Source of the DNA: Phyto melanocephala
Lineage: Eukaryota; Arthropoda; Insecta; Diptera; Rhinophoridae
Length of the DNA stretch: 64,000 nt
Direction: 5' to 3'
Assembly (NCBI GenBank): GCA_941918925.1
Contig: OW799236.1
Coordinates: 80,564,213 to 80,628,212 of the forward strand
Below are positions 1 to 11,600 of the stretch, one piece after another. The notes under the pieces were generated by a model. That model did no database searches and was not told the DNA's origin. It saw only the letters and a program-made list of their open reading frames with translations. Both the position numbers and the translations under genes were made by a program. Numbering within the stretch: the first letter of the stretch is position 1; each line of letters starts with the position of its first letter.

Positions 1-641
1 TTATTTCAAAACCTTTTATTTATACACATCACTTATGACTATTTGCAAATATTAGGCACATATTTTTTATTTAAAGATATTGCTGGAATAAAGGATGTTT
101 TATTGTAGAATTTTTTCCTTTGCATTGCTGGGACGTGATGTTACACGTTGGGATGCTACTGCCGCCATAGGTACTTAAAGTTTTATACAGCGACTACGGC
201 ATGTGAAGCTTATATTGGCGTAGATTATAGGTTGGGAAGATATTGGCGTAAATCATTCATTTAACTAGAGGCCCGTGAAGTTTGTGACATGAATTTTACT
301 TATTGTTGCTTACATTATGAAAAAAAAAAATTTAATATAGCGTTGCAAAGAAATAAATATGTTTTCCAAAAGTTAACAAATTTTAATTACACTCACACTC
401 GGATACGTTACTGATTAGCTTGTTAAAATCATTGAATTAACCAATTCATCCCAGCAAACTCTGAACTGAACTCTGTTGCTTTTCCTGACCAACTTGCCCC
501 TTGGGAATACGAGAACGTGAGCATGCAATAACCACATCCAACATTTTTATACATAACGCGAGCTGCCGCATATCTATTTTTTACATAAAATAGGAAAATT
601 AATTCATTACTTAATATTATTTTACTAAAAATTTATTACTT
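1..641. other. intergenic, nothing recognised
   Basis: AT-rich sequence without a supported open reading frame, RNA gene or repeat that I can match elsewhere in the window. It ends where the first AAGCTTAGTCTAGAC terminal motif begins. Confidence 0.6.
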
Positions 642-922
642 AAGCTTAGTCTAGACGATATGTTGAATCAGCAAATTTGTGCTTAAAAATTTGTTACAAG
701 TGCCATCATATCGTGTAAACGCAAAATTTTTTCATCATACGTATGATTAACATCATTTGCTAACACTTTTTTAACAAGTCCATCAAATGGTTGTCGACGA
801 TTTCAACAAATCGTGTAAACAGCATATTTTTAATGCTAGACAAATTTCCTACGTATGAAGACAGATTTATTGTTTGTTGAAAAGCGTATTTCAGATTTTC
901 ATCATATGGCAAATGTAGTATT

Positions 923-2408
923 AAGCTTAGTCTAGACGGTATGATGAATCAGCAAATGTGTGGTAATATTTATTTGCTTTAAAATAACAGCAAATGTCTC
1001 TGTTAGCATATTGAATATGATGGTCGTTTACACGATTTGCTGAAAGTACCAAATTTTTTGAATTCATCATACGCCAACAAATGATATTTCAACATATGAG
1101 TTATCATACAATTTTTGTGTATACACGATATGTTGAATTTCGTTTAATTATGTATGTTAATTCGTATTAACATTTGTTTATATATTTGTATATGCCAAAT
1201 AAATTTGACAATACCCTTTTTTGCGGCAATTATATTTATGTATATGTATGTGATAATAAAAAGAATAATCTGAAAAAGTTTATCTTTTATTATTACAATT
1301 GAATTTTATATAAAGAAAAAAATTCTAATTAAACTCAAACCTGAGTAAAATTTAAAAATACTAATTTAGAACAAGAAGTTTAACAATTAAAAATTAGGAA
1401 TTACAAAATACAAGAACACGGAACATAACATCATGCTTTGTTGTTCAACCAACATTCTGTTGAGTACTGACCAAACCAAAAATAAACAAATAGTTATAAG
1501 AAACAGCGCTGTCAACTTTTTAGTTTTATCAATGTTTTTAGTGCTTTTTTATAGCAAAAAAAATTTGAAATTCAGGTGTTTTGTTTTTTCTAAATACTAA
1601 ATTTAAAAAAAAATATCGCAAGTAGATATTACGAAAAAAATAAGGATTGATAGTAAACAATGTTTATGTTATTGCAGATTGTTAGCTTATTATTGTTTTA
1701 AACCAAAAACCATAATAAACAATAGTTAGATACATTGATTATATTTATTATTATTATTTATTATTATTTAATTTCCATACCTATTTCTTGATATCTTATA
1801 ACAATTGACACCATGATTTAGTTAGTATTCTCATAAGTAATCATATAGTAATGTTCATATTGATAGCATTATAATTTAAAGGGTGATATAGAATTTTTTT
1901 TGGCTTTATGTTCCTTATTATATTTACTTATTATATTTTTATACGGAAATTTAGAATTTTATGAAATAAATAAAATAAACAGTTAAAAATTTTGCAAATA
2001 ACGCATTTTTAAATGTTTTGATGCTTTTCGAAATTTTAAAGTTGACACTAATCTAAACAATAATTGTGAAACAGTCATCTATTGCTTTCGCTATCTTGCT
2101 GATGGCTAGAGCAGGCCAAAACTAGTAATAATATAAAAGATAATAACAAACAAAAAAAGGGGTTGCTGTTGGTAAACTTTTAGTGTAACTCGTTGTGGTA
2201 AGAATATATGATATAGGAAACTAACTTATCGTATTTAATTAACTGAAAGCCTAGGTGTTTAATAAATAATATTTACATCCAATACTTTATCACCGATCAA
2301 AGAGTGATCAAAAATTCACATAAACCATTTTGCCTAAATAACTAATGTATAACTTACAAATTCTAGCAAAGAATATAACAAATTAGGCAACACTGCAACA
2401 ATTCTATA
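923..2408 (+). repeat. left hairpin arm B
   Basis: Left arm of the long inverted repeat. Its reverse complement is readable at about 2691-5206. It begins with AAGCTTAGTCTAGAC and ends next to the central A' segment at CAATTCTATAT, whose mirror ATATAGAATTG begins the right arm near 2692. Non-coding. Confidence 0.85.
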
Positions 2409-2410
2409 TG

Positions 2411-2690
2411 ATACTACATTTGCCATATGATGAAAAGCTGAAATACTCTTTTCAACAAACAACAAATCTGTCTTCATACGTAGGAAATTTGTCCAGCATA
2501 AAAAATATGCTGTTTACACGATATGTTGAAATCGTCGACATACATTTGATGGCCTTGTTAAAAAAGTGTTAGCAAATGATGTTAATCATACGTATGATGA
2601 AAAAATTTTGCGTTTACACGATAAGATGGCACTTGTAACAAATTTTTAAGCACAAATTTGCTGATTCAACATATCGTCTAGACTAAGCTT
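2411..2690 (-). repeat. central segment A' (inverted copy of 642-922)
   Basis: This 280-bp segment is the reverse complement of 642-922, including the TACGTAGG / CCTACGTA block and the terminal AAGCTTAGTCTAGAC motif. It sits exactly between the two long arms, as if a short family member had inserted into, or formed, the loop. Confidence 0.85.
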
Positions 2691-3975
2691 TATATAGAAT
2701 TGTTGCAGTGTTGCCTAATTTGTTATATTCTTTGCTAGAATTTGTAAGTTATACATTAGTTATTTAGGCAAAAAGGTTGATGTGAATTTTTGATCACACT
2801 TTGATCGGTGATAAAGTATTGGATGTAAATATCATTTATTAAACACCTAGGCTTTTAGTTAATTAAATACGATAAGTTAGTTTCCTATATCATATATTCT
2901 TACCACAACGAGTTACACTAAAATTTTACCAACAGCAACCCCTTTTTTTGTTTGTTATTATCTTTTATATTATTACTACTTTTGGCCTGCTCTAGCCATC
3001 AGCAAGATAGCGAAAGCAATAGATGATTGTTTCACAATTATTGTTTAGATTGGTGTCAACTTTAAAATTTCGAAAAGCATAAAAACATATAAAAACGCGT
3101 TATTTTCAAAATTTTTAACTTTTTTATTTTATTTATTTCATAAAATTCTAAATTTCCGTGTAAAAATATAATAAGTAAATATAACAAGGAACATAAAGCC
3201 AAAATAAATTTTATATCACCCTTAAAATTATAATGCTATCAATATAAACATTACTATTTGATTACTTATGAGAATACTAACTACATCATGGTCAATTGTT
3301 ATTTTGTAAAATTGTAAATTGTAAAAAGTTTTTGCATATTAATATATTTTTTAGTTTCATTTCTCTTATAAACCATATAAGATATCAAGAAATAAGTATG
3401 GGAGTTAAATAATAATAAATAACACAAAATAATCAATGTATAAATATTGTTTATTATGGTTTTTGGTTTAAAAAATAATAAGCTAACAATCTGCAATAAT
3501 ATAAACATTGTTTACTATCAATCCTTATTATTTTCGTAATTTCTACTTGCGATATTTTTTTTTAAATTTAGTATATAGAAAAAACAAAACACCTGAATTT
3601 CAAAATTTTTTTGCGATAAAAAAGCACTAAAAGATTGATAAAACTAATAAGTTGACAGCGCTGTTTCTTATAACAATTTGTTTATTTTTGGTTTGGTCAG
3701 TACTCAACAGAATGTTGATTGAACAACAAAGCATGATGTTATGTTCCGTGTTCTTGTATTTTGTAATTCCTAATTTTTAATTGTTAAATTTCTTGTTTCT
3801 ATATTAGTATTTTTAAATTTTACTCAGGTTTGAGTTTAATTAGAATTTTTTTCTTCACATAAAATTCAACTGTAATAATAAAAGATAAACCTTTTCAGAT
3901 TATTCTTTTTATTATCACATACATACATATAAATATAATTGCCGCAAAAAATGGTATTGTCAAATTTATTTGGCA

Positions 3976-4937
3976 CTAGATAAGCCCGGCGCGCGTTGCT
4001 ACGCCCCTTCATGAATTTTAATCGCATTCTAAATTTTAATCAAATATCAAGTGCAAAGCTAAAAACTATAACTTTTTCTTTATGAGCGTGGCACTGCCCA
4101 CTTTTCTAATTACGAAACTGTAGTTTCAGAAAAGTCCGTCCAGTGAAAGTATCTTAAAATTATAACTTTTTTAATGGGCCTAGCCCTGTCCGTTTTTCTA
4201 ATCAAGAAATTATATAGTCATGACAGCTCAATATGTGTGCAAAGTTTCAGAAAAATCGGTCCAGTGTAAGTACTTCGAAATGATACCTTTTTTTATGGGC
4301 GTGGCACTGCCCACTTTTCTAAATACGAAACTGTGTAGTCATGATAACTCAATATGTGTGCAAAGTTTCAGAAAAATCGGTCCAGTGCAAGTACCTCAAA
4401 ATGATACCTTTTTCTTAATGGGCGTGGCACTGCCCACTTTTCTAATGACGAAAGTGTAAAGTCATGACAGCTCAGTATGTTTGCAAAGTTTCAGAAAGTT
4501 CGGTCCAGTGCAAGTAGCTAAAACTGATAATTAATTTTTTATGGGCGTGGCCCCGCCCACTTTTTTAATCACGAAATTATAAAGTCATGACAGCTTAATA
4601 TGTGTGCAAAGTTTTAAAAAAATCGGTCCAGTGCAAGTACCTCAAAATTTAAACTTTTTTAGGGGCGTGGCCCCGCCCACTTTTCTTATCACAAAATTTT
4701 TTAGTCATGACAGCTCGATATGTGTGCAAAGTTTCAGAAAAATCGGTCAAGTGCAAGTAGCTAAAACTGATAACTAATTTTTTATGGGCGTGGCCCCGCC
4801 CACTTTTTTCACCCATAAACACTCCCTGGTATGTGTACAACAACTTACCAAAGTTTGAGCCCGATCGGTTTTACAGTTTCGGAGTCTATAGCTAACACAC
4901 ACACACACACACAGAGTTTCACTTTTATATATATAGA
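3976..4937 (+). mobile_element. retroelement-tail-like repeat inserted in hairpin arm
   Basis: Comparing the two arms shows extra sequence only in the right arm, between TTTATTTGGCA and TATACAAATATATAAAC. The insert starts CTAGATAAGCCCGGCGCGCG and ends in ATATATAGATA after an (AC)n run at about 4892-4911. The same start and end style recurs at 26313, 29157, 50118 and, inverted, near 62735, with 'CCGG/CCCG ... CTTCG ... GGTCCAGCCGTTT ... ATATATAGAT' features. This is typical of 3' tails of RTE-like non-LTR elements or derived SINEs (inference). Its absence from the left arm dates it after the arm duplication. Confidence 0.7.
4080..4810 (+). repeat. tandem repeat, about 122-bp unit
   Basis: The block GGGCGTGG(CA/CC)C(T/C)GCCCAC recurs at roughly 4085, 4168 (degenerate), 4297, 4419, 4541, 4664 and 4786, so the later units are about 122 bp. 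Each unit continues with TTTTCTAATNACGAAA, GTCATGACAGCTC and AAATCGGTCCAGTGCAAGTA. It lies inside the 3976-4937 insertion. Open frames here are a by-product of the repeat. Confidence 0.85.
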
Positions 4938-5745
4938 TATACAAATATATAAACAAATGTAAATACGAATTAACATACATAATTAAACGAAATTCAACAT
5001 ACCGTGTATACACAAAAATTGTATGATAACTCATATGTTGAAATATCATTTGTTGGCGTATGATGAATTCAAAAAATTTGGTACTTTCAGCATATCGTGT
5101 AAACGACCATCATATTCAATATGCTAACAGAGACATTTGCTGTTATTTAAAGCAAATAAATATAAGCAAACATATGCTGATTCATCATACCGTCTAGACT
5201 AAGCTTTACATTTCTTTTTAACTCGCATTTAGGTCGTCATTTTGATTTTTGTTTACAAATAACTTTTGACATACTCGAGCTCATTACACAAACAAAAATT
5301 ACTTTTTTGTTGTAATGTTGTATTTGTTGCAGTAGTACTGCCACCTGTTCATTTCATCATGCTTATAAGTAAAGTAGGTAGTTCATAACAGAACACATAC
5401 GGCCCTTTTCACAATCTGTGATTATATTAATTTAACAGAAACATTAACAAACCGCCGGTATCGTTAACCGAAACTATTTAACATACGGTTAGTGTTTTGC
5501 GTTTCACCATCTTTCGGTTAGTTAACACTAACATTATAGAAAAAGTATGGTAATACTGGTTTTTATTATTTACGAAAAATAGTGGAATGAAAGAAAATAA
5601 TCAAAAAATATTATACAAAAATTCTTAGCAATATTTTGATGAAAGACAAATATATATTTAAAATAAATTTTTTACTTAAAATAGATTAAATACAGTTCCT
5701 TGGTAAGTATAAATTGTTATATGTTATTTTATTATAATATTCTTA

Positions 5746-6132
5746 TTATACCCGCCACCAAAAAAAATGGTTGGGGTATATTCATTTTGTCATTCCGTTT
5801 GCAACGGAAATTTTTATCTTTATCTCAAATTCATATAATTTCTCTATTAATAAAGATTTTGGAAGAATAAAGGACTATATAGAAATATCTAAGTTGTATT
5901 TATTAGCAGAAACTTTATTAACACGCCTACTTTTACGTCCACTTTCATTGAAAGACTAAATTTACGAAAACATTTTACTAGCATATCGAAGTTATACAAA
6001 AAAAGTGATACATATTTTAGTAAAAAAATATTCCATAGCGATTACTGTTAAAAACAAAATAAATTTTGTGCATCATCAAATTGGTGGTGGGTATAAAAGA
6101 TTCGACACAGCCGAATATAGTGCTCTTACTTG
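5746..6132 (+). mobile_element. DINE-like repeat, second family
   Basis: It starts TTATACCCGCCACCAAAAA, continues GGTATATTCATTTTGTCATTCCGTTTGCAAC, and ends TGGTGGGTATAAAAGATTCGACACAGCCGAATATAGTGCTCTTACTTG. The inner ends (TATACCCGCCACC / GGTGGTGGGTATA) are inverted repeats and the 3' end carries a hairpin. This is the same plan as the commoner family at 9872, 13434 and elsewhere. Non-coding. Confidence 0.65.
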
Positions 6133-6135
6133 TTT

Positions 6136-6527
6136 GGCCCCTTTCGCATTAGGCAACTTTAATTGCGCAAGTATAATTTTAATTTTTATTTATTTTCTTT
6201 TGAACTTGCTTTTATGTTCACATTGAGCAACTTGGTTGAGCAAATTTAATTTGCTTATGCTCGAATTTATCATTTTTAAATATTTGATTCACTTATAAAC
6301 AAATAAAATGTTCACACACACAAAATTACACAACACACCGAAGAAGAAATAAAAGACAATGTCAAAAACAAATAAATATTCCAAGACAAGAATGACAGCA
6401 GAATTGCCAAGTACAAGCAAGTCTGTACTCAAATCTCGGCAATTCTTTCCCCTTCACACCGACCTTTCCTCTCACACCCACCAACACAAGACTTGCGCAA
6501 TTATAGTTGCCTAATGCGAAAGGGGCC
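6136..6527 (-). mobile_element. PIF/Harbinger-like MITE (392 bp)
   Basis: The terminal inverted repeats GGCCCCTTTCGCATTAGGCA and TGCCTAATGCGAAAGGGGCC flank a non-coding body, with TTT on both sides as a 3-bp target duplication. A second copy in the opposite orientation lies at 15206-15604 with a TAA duplication. GGCCC-type ends plus 3-bp duplications fit PIF/Harbinger (inference). Confidence 0.8.
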
Positions 6528-6767
6528 TTTACTTTAATTTTAATAAAAGACTTTAACCGGAAGATTTTGTTCGGTTAAATTTAACAGAGACTTTTTGATT
6601 AAATTCTGCCAGTTAAATGCTAACCGTACTTTGTGAAATGCAATTTTGCCTAATTTACGGTTAAAGTTCATGTTAAATTATAATCGTACTTTGTGAAAAG
6701 GGCCGTAAGTGGCACCACTGAAATGTACATTTATTTAATAAACAGCTACAGTCGTGATTCAGCTCTG

Positions 6768-6895
6768 GGGCCGAATTACGGCATTCGATCGCGATCGAAA
6801 TTTTACTCGAACGATCGAGTTCGCTGTGCTTAAGTATAGAGATTCTAATAAGAATTTTACAATTTCGATCACGTTCGAATGCCGTAATTCGGCCC
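6768..6895. mobile_element. short MITE (128 bp)
   Basis: GGGCCGAATTACGGCATTCG at the left is mirrored by CGAATGCCGTAATTCGGCCC at the right, and CTG flanks both sides (3-bp duplication). The body contains CGATCG/CGATCGAAATT palindromes. No coding potential. The end sequence and 3-bp duplication resemble the other GGCCC MITEs in the window. Confidence 0.75.
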
Positions 6896-7400
6896 CTGGT
6901 CGGGTCAAGAGCTCGCGCGTTTTTGCCATTATCATTAAATGGCAATCAGGTTGTCCCTTTTTATCTGACTTCGAGAGTTTTGCGTCTCACTTTCGCAAGG
7001 TTAACTGTGTGGCGTCGCGTAACTGTGCTTTGAATACAGTTTCCAGACTATTCTACAGTTAACCGCGTGATTTCGTTTTAGTTGGAGGAGTACCAAATAA
7101 ACTCATTTTACTTGTGACTGGAGGAGTGCCATATAAAGTCAGCATGAGACTGGAGGAGTTCCATAAAACTCAGCAATAATTATTGTTCAGACGTCTCCGA
7201 CTTCCTATACAATGGTATAGGTCGACCTGCGGTACCTGAACCAAAGTTTTATAACTGGAGGAGAACCATTAAACTCAATTTTTACTTATTGTTCGAGTGT
7301 CTCCAACTTTCTATACAAAGGTATAGGTCGACTTGCGAAGCCTGAATCAACATATGACTTACTAAATCACAAGTTATAAATCTTGTGAACAGTAAGTCGC
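6896..7400 (+). repeat. dispersed repeat with 'CTGGAGGAGTACCA' units
   Basis: The stretch from GACTTCGAGAGTTTTGCGTC through GTGGCGTCGCGTAACTGTG, CAGTTTCCAGACTATTCTAC and repeated CTGGAGGAG(T/A)(A/G)CCA..AACTCA units matches a second copy at about 53930-54350. The segment TCCTATACAATGGTATAGGTCGAC occurs twice in each. I cannot assign it to a class; it could be a 5' region or LTR of a retroelement. Confidence 0.6.
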
Positions 7401-8140
7401 ACTACAAACACTTTTGGAGTGATAACCTGGCAATATGCTTATGCAGTCAACCAATTTTAATAATTAAAAAATCAGCTTTTGCTGTCGTCTTCTATATAAA
7501 TAAGTTGCTGACTACACGGCAACGATTGCAGCCAACTACCGTTGTAGTCGAGTAGCTGTGTAGCCTGCTGTCGTCTATGTGCTTAATGCTTATGTTTTAA
7601 TTATGCAATAACGCCAAAAGAAAGACGGCATCAAATTGCCAATGCTAAAGCTTTTATCTCAAGCTGGTAAACATGTAAATTTATTAAAACATCAAATTTT
7701 GTTTATGTCCCCTTTTTTTGGTTGTTCTCTTTTAGATTAGTATTGTTGTTACATTTTATTTTTTGTTAAAGATTATTTCTTAGCAATGTATTATAACATT
7801 TATTGGTAAATATATGTTCTAATACATTTTTATTAGGTCCACACATTAATATCTTGTGTTGGCAATAATATTTGACAATTGCTGTTGCAATAATTGCCAA
7901 ACAAATTGCTCGTAAAATTATTAGGATTTAAACTATTAGGCAAAAGGAACAAAGCCTGCATAAAGTGTGACTATCAACCAAGAATAATAATAACAAGGCA
8001 TTAATGATGGTTAACGTAATGAATCATTTCTTCACCCAAAGATATCCATACCTAAAAAAAAACGATTAGTAGACCCAAACATATACATCTGTGTCTTAGA
8101 TATATTAACTTTTAAAGAGTTAACATTTTATTTATGTTCA
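7400..8140. other. upstream region, nothing recognised
   Basis: No coding frame or repeat recognised between the dispersed repeat and the DINE fragment. It may hold upstream untranslated exons or the promoter of the ankyrin gene that begins at 8640. Confidence 0.4.
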
Positions 8141-8144
8141 TGGA

Positions 8145-8252
8145 TTGTTTTATATGAGATGAATGGTGATACAAACAATTGTTATTGCATGACTTCACGT
8201 TTTGAAGGGTATATAAGATTCGGCACGGCCGAATATAGCACTGTTACTTAAT
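8145..8252 (+). repeat. DINE-like repeat, 3' end fragment
   Basis: Only the 3' end of the common family is present: TTTTATATGAGATGAATGG, the inner repeat GAAGGGTATATAAGA, and the hairpin ATTCGGCACGGCCGAAT followed by ATAGCACTGTTACTT. Confidence 0.75.
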
Positions 8253-8639
8253 TTTCTTGTATTTATTCTACGATTTTTACAAACAAGAAAGTTTCAGTTC
8301 AAAGTACTGATGGACATCAATGCATTTCATTCATCTAAACTATATCACGTTGTCAAACTGCAAACAATATTTTCGTGTTTAGAATTTGTTTTACTTCCAT
8401 TTGCAAATTTTCCACTATTTCTACAAATATTCAATTCTTAGTTGAAAGTACTTATTGACATCATTGTATTTTATTAGCGTAAACAATAATTCTCAGCATT
8501 TGAATATATACTATGTATTCTGTAGTTACGGCCTATTGAAACCATTGACTTCGTAAATCCTGGGGATGTACCGAAAAATAATTTTGTTTACTTTCTTAAA
8601 TATTTTTATTTATTTATAATTCTAAAAGCTCGTGAATTT

Positions 8640-11600
8640 ATGGAAATGATGAATAATATGGAAGTCTACAACACAGATGATGCGTTTAAGCAATATTATG
8701 AATCAAAAACAGTAGTGGAGCCAAAAAATCAAACTTCCATGCATGTGCAAACAGTACAAACTACCCCTTCAAAAACTGTTTTCATGATGCCTTTTAAAAA
8801 ATTAGCTATTTTAAAGAGTTCAAGAAAACGTGTTGCAAATTCACAAATCGCATCATTGACAGAAACGGAAGGGCGGCCGGAAATGTACCACCAACGAAAA
8901 CGTATGTTACCAGATTATAGAGAATTATTTACGGCTCTAATGAAATTACCTGATAAAGAAATGCAAAAGAAATTATTAGCTGTTATTAATAGTCATCAAG
9001 CTACTGAGCACAGAACGGTTGAAACACAAACGGATGCAGTTGAAATAAAAGAACTATACAAAATAAAAGAAGAAAAGGAAGAAACTTCAACCAAAGGTAA
9101 CCCTGTTTACTGTAACTCAAATGGCAGTGGAAATGACACTCCAAATAGTAAAGACTCCAATGTATTTAGAACTGATACTGTGAAGAAAAGGAAACGAAAA
9201 CGTAAAGTTTCTTTACCACAGGCTAATAAAGAATCCCGTGCTAAACACATAGCAAAAATGAATAAACCTAAAATATACACAACTTATGGAGTTGGCGGCG
9301 GTGGTAATAAAGGACAGTTATATAATGAATTTAGTTTTCCAAAACGGCATCGAATAGATTCTTTTCTTTCGGAATGTAGCTCAGACATTGGAAATATATA
9401 TGATGATACAGAAATGAATTATAATAAAGAAATTGAACATATTTTTACTCAACTTGATAATGGTCTATTGTATGTGTTTGTTTTGAGGTTAAAAAAATAA
9501 ATGTAGAATTCTTAATTTGAATTTTTTTTTTAGGACTGTACAGGATGCTGTTATAAGGGATCAAACAAATAAATTGGATTTGCGTATTAAGATTTGGAAA
9601 AATAAAGGTTACGATCTTAATGAGATTCTAACTGAGGAATATGAGGTAATTATTAATTATTTTTGATTTATTATTTTTTAATCTGTATACTAATCTTTGT
9701 TTTCAATGTCTTGCCTAACTCGTCTGATTCTAATACTTTAATTTACAAAATGTCTTATTGTTTTAAAAAATTTAGTTAATTTATTCGCAGTTTACTTGTT
9801 TTTTCATTTTATATGCATTTTAAAATTAAACTATTCGGAAACCTAATTGTTCATGTTCAAAATTAATCGTTTTTATACCCTTCATCTGTGGTGCACAAGG
9901 GTATATATAGCTTTGTCATTCCGTTTGTAATTTCTAAAATTTTCATTGCCGACCCCATAAAGTATATATTTTCTGAAAGTTTATGAATAGGGGAGTCGAT
10001 TAAGCCCTGACCGTCCGCCCGTCTGTCCGTGTGGGTTGAAATCAACTTTTGGAAGCAACTATATGTTCCTCAGATATGTGTATGGTATCAATATCTTGGA
10101 AATATCCGGAAATGAATCGCTATTGAAATTCAGCACAATCGCCGGATAACTTTCTGAGATATGAGCAAAAAACCACGACCACCTAGTTTTTTTCACAATT
10201 ACAACATACATATATACTGGTTAGAGTAAACGTGACATCGAATTTTTATAATCATTTTTGGTATTTTATATATATATTTTTTTATATGAGTTTATGTACA
10301 AATTAAATCTAATAACTTAGGTTCTTTATTACTAAGTAATACATATTTATAATTTGGCCTCGAAGGCTTTGTATTGCTGCGTTGAATAAATAAATAAAAT
10401 CCCAGCTGAGCCAAAAAAATTTTTTTTTTATTTTATATATTATTTATATTTTTTTTATACATTTATTTTTAATTTTTTTTGTTTTTTTAATATATTTTTT
10501 TTGTAATTTTTTTTTTAGAAACACGTTAACTCAATTTATAATTTTACAATGGTATGTTTCAAGGCGAATTCAATAAGGTGAATTTATTAGATCAGCTGAT
10601 CATCAGCTGTTGCCTACTACTAGGGACCACTTGTCAAATTTTTGTGTATTTTTGACATATCGTTTTGTTTTACACTAACAAAATACACGTTTGTATTTTT
10701 TTACTTTGAAGTTGTTTAAGCGACGAGTTCACCTTATTGAATTCGCCTTGGATGTTTTTTACATGTATGTATGTGCGTATTTTATATGACATGAATAATG
10801 ATACAAACAATTGTTATTGCATGACTACACGTTGTGAAGGGTATATAAGATTCGGCACGGCCGAATATAGCACTGTTACTTGTTTTGTCTCATTTTACTT
10901 GTCTTATTGATTTCAAAATTCAGTTCATGCCAATACATCAATTGCGCTTGATTGAATTTTCAGTTATTATATATACTTTTAATACATATGTATTTATATA
11001 AGTACAAAGTAATATATAAATACCTACATACATATATACCTATATTACTTTTTACTTAGTTGATATCTCAGGATTTTTTTGTAATGTGTAGGTATAACGT
11101 ATACTTTGGCCTTGTATATACTTTGGCTTTGTATTACTATTTGAGTAAATAAATCTAAAGTTGCATTACTTTTTAACATTAAATGATAATTTCAGGACTT
11201 ATTACAATTGGCCGTTCTTAATTCCTGTAACCCTTCAATAGTAAGTTTATTATTGGAAAATGGATTAAATCCAAATAGTTTAGATGAAGATTCAAACACA
11301 ATCGTACATTTAGCCATATTAAATGATATAACTGTCGAATCATTGGAACTTTTAATGAAGCGCATAGAATTGAGACTATTGCTAACTTTTAACGATGACG
11401 GTTACACACCACTACATCTTGCCATTAGACAGGATCGTTTCTTATTAGCTGAATGTTTAATAAATGTTGTAGACGAACGTCTCGTGCGAAAAGTATATTA
11501 TGAAAGCCAATTGGATAAATTAGAAACAGATGAGACAGTATTGAAAAACCAATTTAAAGACTACTATGAAAAGATATGCTTAAATATGGCAACTGATGAT

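Larger units (their letters stand above)
642..5206. repeat. composite inverted-repeat element (order A-B-A'-B')
   Basis: The motif AAGCTTAGTCTAGAC occurs four times: on + at 642 and 923, and inverted, ending at 2690 and 5206. Segment A (642-922) is repeated inverted as A' (about 2411-2690). Segment B (923 to about 2408) is repeated inverted as B' (about 2691-5206, including a later 962-bp insertion). A and A' share the variant starting GATATGTTGAATC after the motif; B and B' share GGTATGATGAATC. So B and B' form a hairpin with about 1.5-kb arms and A' as its loop, with a second A outside. No coding sequence is visible. Arm similarity by eye is high. This fits a foldback-type DNA transposon or MITE family, but superfamily and target duplication were not determined. 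Confidence 0.85.
5401..6704. mobile_element. MITE-like element with GGCCCTTTTCACA ends
   Basis: The left end (TAC)GGCCCTTTTCACAA is mirrored by TTTGTGAAAAGGGCC(GTA) at 6690-6707. Inside are inverted matches such as CGGTTAGTGTTTTGCGTTTCAC against GAAATGCAATTTTG. The element has been enlarged by two nested insertions (5746-6132 and 6136-6527). No transposase is present. No clean target duplication was seen. Confidence 0.65.

Noticed and set aside
4220..4459. Open frame of 79 aa and neighbouring - frames to 5049
   Set aside because: They are produced by the 122-bp tandem repeat and an AC run; the same peptide words recur at repeat spacing.
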